Shown here: piece after piece, positions 59,854-64,000 of the stretch | How positions within the stretch are numbered: position 1 is the first letter of the stretch | How the letters are laid out: every line of letters starts with the position of its first letter | Assembly: GCF_001941505.1 (NCBI RefSeq) | Contig: NZ_CP009248.1 | Span: 496,001 to 560,000 of the forward strand | Direction: 5' to 3' | DNA from: Corynebacterium sphenisci DSM 44792 | GTDB lineage: Bacteria > Actinomycetota > Actinomycetes > Mycobacteriales > Mycobacteriaceae | Length of the DNA: 64,000 bases | Position numbers and translations under genes: made by a program | Notes under the pieces: model-generated | Databases searched by the model: none | What the model was told of the DNA's origin: nothing | The model's input: the letters and a program-made list of their open reading frames with translations, nothing else

Positions 59854-59948
59854 GGGTGATGCTCTCCTTCGGTGACCGGGCGGGTTCGCGGCGGATAGGC
59901 TTGGGCGGCCTCCGTCAACGAACCGAGTTTAGTGAAAGGGGCCCTCAG

Positions 59949-60806
59949 ATGCCGCATTCCGGGATCCTGTGCGTGGGCGCGGGCGGGCAGCTGGGCCGTG
60001 CCCTGGCCGACCTCGGGGTGCCCGGGCTCACCCGCGCCGAGCTGGACCTGCGCGATGCCGCGGCGGTGGCCGCGCACCCCGGGATCGCGGCCGCGGCGGC
60101 GGTGATCAACTGCGCCGCGTACACCGACGTCGACGCCGCCGAGGCGGACCCGGCCGCCGCCTGGGCGGTGAACCGGGACGGGGCGGCGCACCTGGCCCGG
60201 GCCTGCGCCGCGGCCGGCACCCGGCTGGTGCACGTCTCCACCGACTACGTCTTCGGCGGCGCCGCCGCGGCGGGCGCCCCGGCGGAGCGGGCGGGCCGGG
60301 CCCCGCTGCCGGTGGACGCGCCCACCGCCCCGGACACCGTGTACGGGGCCTCCAAGCTCGCCGGGGAGCGCGCGGTGCGCGCCGCGGCCGCGGATCATCT
60401 GGTGGTGCGCACCGCCTGGGTGTTCAACGGCCGGGAGCGCGACTTCGTCTCCACCATGGTGCGCCTGGCCGCCGGGGACGCCCCGGTGCGGGTGGTCGCC
60501 GATCAGCACGGCAACCCCACCTACGTCCGGGATCTCGCCGCCGGGCTGCTGCGCGCCGCCCGGGGCGCCGCCCGGGGCACGGTGCACTGCACCGGGACGG
60601 GGGCGACCACCTGGTACGGCCTGGCCCGGGCGGTGTTCGAGCGGATCGGCGCGGACCCGGACCGGGTGCGGCCGTGCACCACCGCGGAGTTCCCGCGGCC
60701 GGCGCCGCGGCCGGCGTGGTCGGTGCTCGACGGGTCCTCCTGGACCGCGGCCGGGCTGGACCCGCTGCCGGGGTGGCGGGACGGGCTGGCCCGGGCGCTG
60801 CCCTAG
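59949..60806 (+). CDS. rmlD: dTDP-4-dehydrorhamnose reductase
   Basis: A 285-aa NAD(P)H-dependent reductase making dTDP-L-rhamnose, the donor for the arabinogalactan linker. It has the Rossmann start ILCVGAGGQLGRALADLG, INCAAYTDVDAAE, VHVSTDYVFGG, the YGASKLAGE motif with catalytic Tyr/Lys and DQHGNPTYVRDLA. The ATG at 59949 lies 7 nt after AAAGGGG. The wbbL gene follows within about 10 bp, giving an rmlD-wbbL-manB operon. Confidence 0.95.
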   Translation: MPHSGILCVGAGGQLGRALADLGVPGLTRAELDLRDAAAVAAHPGIAAAAAVINCAAYTDVDAAEADPAAAWAVNRDGAAHLARACAAAGTRLVHVSTDYVFGGAAAAGAPAERAGRAPLPVDAPTAPDTVYGASKLAGERAVRAAAADHLVVRTAWVFNGRERDFVSTMVRLAAGDAPVRVVADQHGNPTYVRDLAAGLLRAARGAARGTVHCTGTGATTWYGLARAVFERIGADPDRVRPCTTAEFPRPAPRPAWSVLDGSSWTAAGLDPLPGWRDGLARALP

Positions 60807-60816
60807 GGTGGACGGG

Positions 60817-61707
60817 GTGAGCACCGCCCAAGAACGCCTCCCCCTCGGCGTGGTCACCGTCACCTACTCGCCCGGGCCGCATCTGGCCGCGCTGCTGGAC
60901 TCGCTGCCGGCGGACACGGTGACCGTGCTGGCCGACAACGGCTCCGTCGACGGCGCCCCGGAGGCCGCCGCCGCGGCCCGGCCGAACGTGCGCCTGCTGC
61001 CCACCGGCGGCAACATCGGCTACGGCGCCGCCGCCAACCGCGGGATCGCGGAACTGGCCCGGATGCGCGACGCCGGGCGGATCCGGGGCGACCGGGTGCT
61101 GCTGGTCAACCCGGACGTGGTCTTCGCCCCCGGGGCGCTGGCCGCGCTCGACGAGTGCGCCCGGCGCAACCCCCGGGCGGCGGCGGTGGGCCCGCTCATC
61201 CGGGAGCCGGACGGGGGCGTGTACCCCTCGGCGCGGGCGGTGCCGGAACTGCGCTCCGGCACCGGGCACGCCCTGCTCTCCGGGATCTGGCCGGGCAACC
61301 CGTGGTCGGCCCGCTACCGGGCGGAGGCGGACCATTCCCGGGAGCGCGACGCCGGCTGGCTCTCCGGCTCCTGCCTGCTGCTGGACTGGGCGGCCTTCGA
61401 CGCCGTCGGCGGCTTCGACGAGCGCTACTTCATGTACTTCGAGGACGTCGATCTCGGGGATCGGCTGGGTCGGGCGGGCTGGCGCAACGTGTACTGCCCG
61501 GCCGCGGAGATCCGGCACGCCCAGGGGCACAGCGCCACCCGGCACCGGGAGCGCACCGTGCGCGCGCACCACGACTCCGCCTACCGCTTCCTCGCCGATC
61601 GGCTGCCCGGGTGGTGGCGGGCCCCGCTGCGCGCGGCGCTGCGCGCCGGGCTGGCCCTGCGCGCCTCCGCCGTCCTGGCCCGGGCGCGGCGTAGGAATGA
61701 TGGGTGA
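60817..61707 (+). CDS. wbbL: Rhamnosyltransferase WbbL (linker of arabinogalactan)
   Basis: A 296-aa GT2-type transferase adding rhamnose to GlcNAc-PP-decaprenol. It shows VVTVTYSPGPHLAALLDSLP, VLADNGSVDGAPE, the nucleotide site NIGYGAAANRGI, the metal motif in LLVNPDVVFAPGAL, GSCLLLDWAAFDAVGGFDE and YFEDVDLGDRLGRAG (catalytic Asp region). The start is taken as GTG at 60817, 5 nt after AGGGTGG; a GTG at 60808 is possible. Function follows from family and from the rmlD-wbbL-manB order shared with M. tuberculosis (Rv3266c-Rv3264c). Confidence 0.93.
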   Translation: MSTAQERLPLGVVTVTYSPGPHLAALLDSLPADTVTVLADNGSVDGAPEAAAAARPNVRLLPTGGNIGYGAAANRGIAELARMRDAGRIRGDRVLLVNPDVVFAPGALAALDECARRNPRAAAVGPLIREPDGGVYPSARAVPELRSGTGHALLSGIWPGNPWSARYRAEADHSRERDAGWLSGSCLLLDWAAFDAVGGFDERYFMYFEDVDLGDRLGRAGWRNVYCPAAEIRHAQGHSATRHRERTVRAHHDSAYRFLADRLPGWWRAPLRAALRAGLALRASAVLARARRRNDG

Positions 61708-61740
61708 CGTCCGAGGTCCGGACGCGCAGGAGGTGGAGCA

Positions 61741-62823
61741 ATGGCAGGAACCGAGGCCCGGGCCGACGCGGTGATCCTGGTCGGCGGCAAGGGCACCCGG
61801 CTGCGCCCGCTGACCGTGGGCACCCCGAAGCCGATGCTGCCCACCGCGGGCGCGCCCTTCCTCACCCATCTGCTGGCCCGGATCCGCGATGCCGGGCTCA
61901 CCCACGTGGTGCTGGGCACCTCCTACCGGGCGGAGGTCTTCGAGGAGCATTTCGGCGACGGCTCGGAGCTGGGCCTGGAGATCGACTACGTGGTGGAGTC
62001 GGAGCCGCTGGGCACCGGCGGCGCGATCCGCAACATCGCCTCCGCGCTGCGCCATGACACGGTGATGGTCTTCAACGGCGACGTGCTCGGCGGCACCGAC
62101 CTGGGCGCCATCCTGGACACCCACGAATCGGCGGCCGCGGACGTCACCCTGCACCTGGTGCGGGTGGCCGATCCGCGCGCCTACGGCTGCGTGCCCACCG
62201 ACGCCGACGGCCGGGTGCTGGAGTTCCTGGAGAAGACCCAGGATCCGCCCACCGACCAGATCAACGCCGGCTGCTACGTCTTCCGCCGCGAGGTGATCGA
62301 GGCGATCCCGGAGGGCCGGGCGATCTCGGTGGAGCGGGAGATCTTCCCGGCGCTGCTGGAGCGCGGCGCCGCGGTGCACGGCCACGTGGACCACTCCTAC
62401 TGGCGGGACATGGGCACCCCGGCGGATTTCGTGCGCGGCTCCTCGGATCTGGTGCGCGGGATCGCGCCCAGCCCGCTGCTGGCCGGCCGGCATGGCGAGG
62501 CCCTGGTCGACGAGTCCGCCTCGGTGGGCGGCGGGGCGCTGCTCTACGGCGGCTCCGTGGTCGGCCGCGGCGCGGAGATCGGCGCCGGGGCGCGGCTGGA
62601 TCAGACCGTGGTCTTCGACGGGGTGCGGATCGGCGCCGGGGCGGTGGTGGAGCGCTCCATCATCGCCGAGGGCGCCACCATCGGCCCGCGGGCGGTGATC
62701 CGGGACGCGGTGATCGGCGAGGGCGCGGACATCGGGGCGCGCTGCGAGTTCATCGGCGGGGCCCGGGTGTGGCCCGGGGTGGCGATCCCGGACGGGGGCG
62801 TGCGCTTCTCCACCGACGTGTGA
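61741..62823 (+). CDS. manB: Mannose-1-phosphate guanylyltransferase (ManB/RmlA2-type)
   Basis: A 360-aa sugar-nucleotide transferase supplying GDP-mannose for mannosylated lipids. The N-terminal domain has DAVILVGGKGTRLRPLTVGT (nucleotide loop), PKPMLPTAG, FNGDVLGGTDL (metal Asp) and INAGCYVFRREV. The C-terminal about 100 residues are hexapeptide repeats of a left-handed beta-helix (for example GGALLYGGSVVGRG, IIAEGATIGPRAVI). A clear AGGAGG is upstream of the ATG at 61741. It completes the linker/mannose operon. Confidence 0.92.
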   Translation: MAGTEARADAVILVGGKGTRLRPLTVGTPKPMLPTAGAPFLTHLLARIRDAGLTHVVLGTSYRAEVFEEHFGDGSELGLEIDYVVESEPLGTGGAIRNIASALRHDTVMVFNGDVLGGTDLGAILDTHESAAADVTLHLVRVADPRAYGCVPTDADGRVLEFLEKTQDPPTDQINAGCYVFRREVIEAIPEGRAISVEREIFPALLERGAAVHGHVDHSYWRDMGTPADFVRGSSDLVRGIAPSPLLAGRHGEALVDESASVGGGALLYGGSVVGRGAEIGAGARLDQTVVFDGVRIGAGAVVERSIIAEGATIGPRAVIRDAVIGEGADIGARCEFIGGARVWPGVAIPDGGVRFSTDV

Positions 62824-62943
62824 CGACCGGCGTTCGCCGCCGCGCCCGGACCCTCAAGGTGGCATTGATCCCCAAAGCGGGGGGATCACGGGGCCGTTCC
62901 CGCCGGATGGGACGGTTCCCGGTCGCCCGTTTTGTTTTCGGGC

Positions 62944-62973
62944 TTGACCAACCATGGGTGCCACGTGTGTAAT
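62944..62973 (+). promoter_or_regulatory. Strong promoter of the whiB2-type gene
   Basis: TTGACC (62944-62949), an 18-nt spacer and TGTAAT (62968-62973, 5 of 6 with the consensus), predicting a start near 62981 and a leader of about 83 nt. The upstream stretch 62824-62940 has no gene; it contains a weak hairpin (TCCC...GGGA, about 62892-62916) and GCCCG-TTTTGTTTT-CGGGC, which may end the manB transcript. Confidence 0.65.
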
Positions 62974-63023
62974 CACAATCATGTGATTGCGGAACCTCCG
63001 CAATCGCCGGGTGTGGCCCGGCG
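62971..63023. repeat. Three consecutive inverted repeats in the whiB2 leader
   Basis: AATCAC-N6-GTGATT (62971-62988) overlaps the -10 and start point. GATTGCGGA-ACC-TCCGCAATC (62985-63005) is a perfect 9-bp hairpin in the leader. CGCCGGG-N5-CCCGGCG (63005-63023) follows without a gap. The first looks like an operator; the other two would fold in the RNA. Confidence 0.65.
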
Positions 63024-63063
63024 AGTGTTTTTCAAGCGATGACGCCGATGGGAGGCCGGGTGG

Positions 63064-63423
63064 ATGGACGAGTCCAGCGTGTTCGGCCGCGCCTCCGGGC
63101 GTGAGATGGATCTGGGGGATCTCGTGGGCGATGCGGCCGCCGTGGACCATATCCGGCCCCTGGCCGACTGGAGCGGCGATCTGCCGGGGCTTTTCGAGGC
63201 CGTGGAGCAGGACTGGCAGGAGCAGGCGCTGTGCGCGCAGACCGATCCGGAGGCCTTCTTCCCGGAGAAGGGCGGCTCCACCCGGGAGGCGAAGCGGATC
63301 TGCCGGGCCTGCGGGGTGCGCGACGAGTGCCTGGAGTTCGCCCTGGCCAATGACGAGCGCTTCGGCATCTGGGGCGGGCTCTCCGAGCGCGAGCGCCGCC
63401 GGCTGAAGAAGCGCCTCGGCTAG
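63064..63423 (+). CDS. whiB2: WhiB-family iron-sulfur regulator (WhiB2/WhcD type)
   Basis: A 119-aa small transcription regulator binding a [4Fe-4S] cluster through C57, C80, C83 and C89 (C-x22-C-x2-C-x5-C). It has the turn GIWGGLSERERRRLKKRLG for contact with sigma factor and DNA. In actinobacteria WhiB2/WhcD is tied to septation and division. The neighbourhood (linker-sugar genes and a metallopeptidase-fold gene) is that of M. tuberculosis whiB2 (Rv3260c). The ATG at 63064 is in frame with no earlier start of good context. It is likely autoregulated or post-transcriptionally controlled through its repeat-rich leader. Confidence 0.93.
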   Translation: MDESSVFGRASGREMDLGDLVGDAAAVDHIRPLADWSGDLPGLFEAVEQDWQEQALCAQTDPEAFFPEKGGSTREAKRICRACGVRDECLEFALANDERFGIWGGLSERERRRLKKRLG

Positions 63424-63430
63424 CCGCCGC

Positions 63431-63463
63431 CGACCCCGGCACCGCCTCACGCGGCCGGGGTCG
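63431..63463. terminator. Hairpin between convergent whiB2 and metallopeptidase-like genes
   Basis: CGACCCCGGC (63431-63440) pairs perfectly with GCCGGGGTCG (63454-63463) around a 13-nt loop, between the two stop codons. Confidence 0.65.
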
Positions 63464-63477
63464 TGCCGGATCCGGGG

Positions 63478-63939
63478 CTAGTCCGCCCAGCGCTCCCAGC
63501 GGGGGTCGATCTCCTCCGGGGGCATGTTCAGGTGCACCGCGACCAGCTGCACCAGGATCCGGGCGAGCAGATCCTCGGTCTCGGCCGGGCCCAGGGCGCG
63601 CAGCTCCACCGGGCGGCGGAAGATCACGATCCGCGGCCGGGTGGGCCGGCCCCGCTCGTCCACCCCGGCGGGGATGAGCCGGCCCAGCGGCACCGGCCCG
63701 TCGGAGGCGATCTCCTCCGGCAGCAGCGCCGCCGGGTCCAGGTGCATCCGCGGCACCGTGTCCACCGCGATGTCCAGGTGGGTGAGGTTGGCCCGCCAGC
63801 GCTCCTCGATCGGGGCGTAGGCGTCGAGCACCGCCTGGTCGAAGGCCTCCGCCCGGCTGCGCCAGCGCGGGGTCTCCGGGGGCAGCAGCGGCCCGCGCAG
63901 GCCGCGGCCGCGGGCGTCGTGGCGGCGTCGGGTGTGCAT
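63478..63939 (-). CDS. Metallopeptidase-family (zincin-like) protein with degenerate active site
   Basis: A 153-aa protein: basic N-terminus MHTRRRHDARGRGLRG, FDQAVLDAYAPIEERW, then GRPTRPRIVIFRRPVELRA and ILVQLVAVHLNMPPEEIDP. The last segment aligns with the HExxH helix of minimal zincins (typically HEVGHHFG...DE), but here only one His remains. The protein probably does not bind catalytic zinc. The M. tuberculosis neighbour Rv3259 occupies the same place beside whiB2. The ATG at 63937-63939 is chosen as the first start. The 61 bases beyond it show nothing recognisable. Confidence 0.8.
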   Translation of the reverse strand: MHTRRRHDARGRGLRGPLLPPETPRWRSRAEAFDQAVLDAYAPIEERWRANLTHLDIAVDTVPRMHLDPAALLPEEIASDGPVPLGRLIPAGVDERGRPTRPRIVIFRRPVELRALGPAETEDLLARILVQLVAVHLNMPPEEIDPRWERWAD

Positions 63940-64000
63940 GGGGGCGATGCTAGGCGGCCGGGGCGGCGGTGCGGTCGAGGCGCGCTCGGCGGCGCCGGCG

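Noticed and set aside
62967..62978. TGTG-TAAT-CACA upstream of whiB2 as a GlxR site
   Set aside because: The spacing between half-sites is 4 nt, not the 8 nt of the TGTG-N8-CACA consensus.

Overview
The window looks like a chromosomal stretch of a very GC-rich Corynebacterium, or a close mycolic-acid actinobacterium. Nearly all codons end in G or C. GTG and TTG starts are common, and 4-base ATGA/GTGA overlaps are frequent. The gene content is typical of the group: monomeric isocitrate dehydrogenase, mycoredoxin, an LpqH-type lipoprotein, PerM next to purN-purH, a WhiB2-type regulator, and rmlD-wbbL-manB for the arabinogalactan linker. I saw no rRNA, tRNA, CRISPR array, prophage or insertion sequence. 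The species assignment is inference.

Layout. 1-6.5 kb: two tandem metY-type genes, the first with a promoter carrying an McbR-like operator; a phosphate permease; and icd. 6.5-15.4 kb: a J-like membrane protein, an MFS exporter, exonuclease III, a small membrane protein, trpS, a YihY/YhjD membrane protein, a D,D-carboxypeptidase and adenosine deaminase with an EF-hand-like tail. 15.4-18.4 kb: a three-gene ABC-transporter cassette with different codon use, the most accessory-looking part. 18.4-26.6 kb: an unknown conserved-looking protein, a coupled small helical protein plus NlpC/P60 hydrolase, upp, a membrane-anchored Cys-rich protein, a cell-wall amidase lipoprotein, an M20 hydrolase, an LpdA-type flavoprotein and mycoredoxin. 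26.6-34.7 kb: dfrA, thyA, cysQ, a YccF protein, an acidic LpqH-like lipoprotein, an MFS gene, pgi and an aldehyde dehydrogenase. 34.7-44.4 kb: MFS, chorismate mutase, pcrA, DUF4442, M23 peptidase, perM, purN and purH.

44.5-57.3 kb is the metabolic highlight: a flavin monooxygenase and a TetR regulator, then one tightly packed operon (accD1-accA1-fadE-maoC-citE-fadD-scoA-scoB-thiolase). It reads as a complete route from an acyl acid such as isovalerate through 3-methylcrotonyl-CoA and HMG-CoA to acetyl-CoA. It closely parallels the leucine/itaconate operon of Mycobacterium tuberculosis (Rv2498c-Rv2505c), but it ends in its own thiolase and shows no branched-chain keto-acid dehydrogenase. A GlxR/CRP-like site, a 17-bp-spaced promoter and a palindrome just after the predicted start of transcription lie in front of it. 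A second CitE-like gene follows the operon terminator.

57.4-64 kb: an LCP cell-wall ligase faces rmlD-wbbL-manB (linker rhamnose and GDP-mannose supply). Next come a whiB2-type gene with a structured leader and a degenerate metallopeptidase-fold protein, an order that mirrors M. tuberculosis Rv3267-Rv3259 without the F420 genes.
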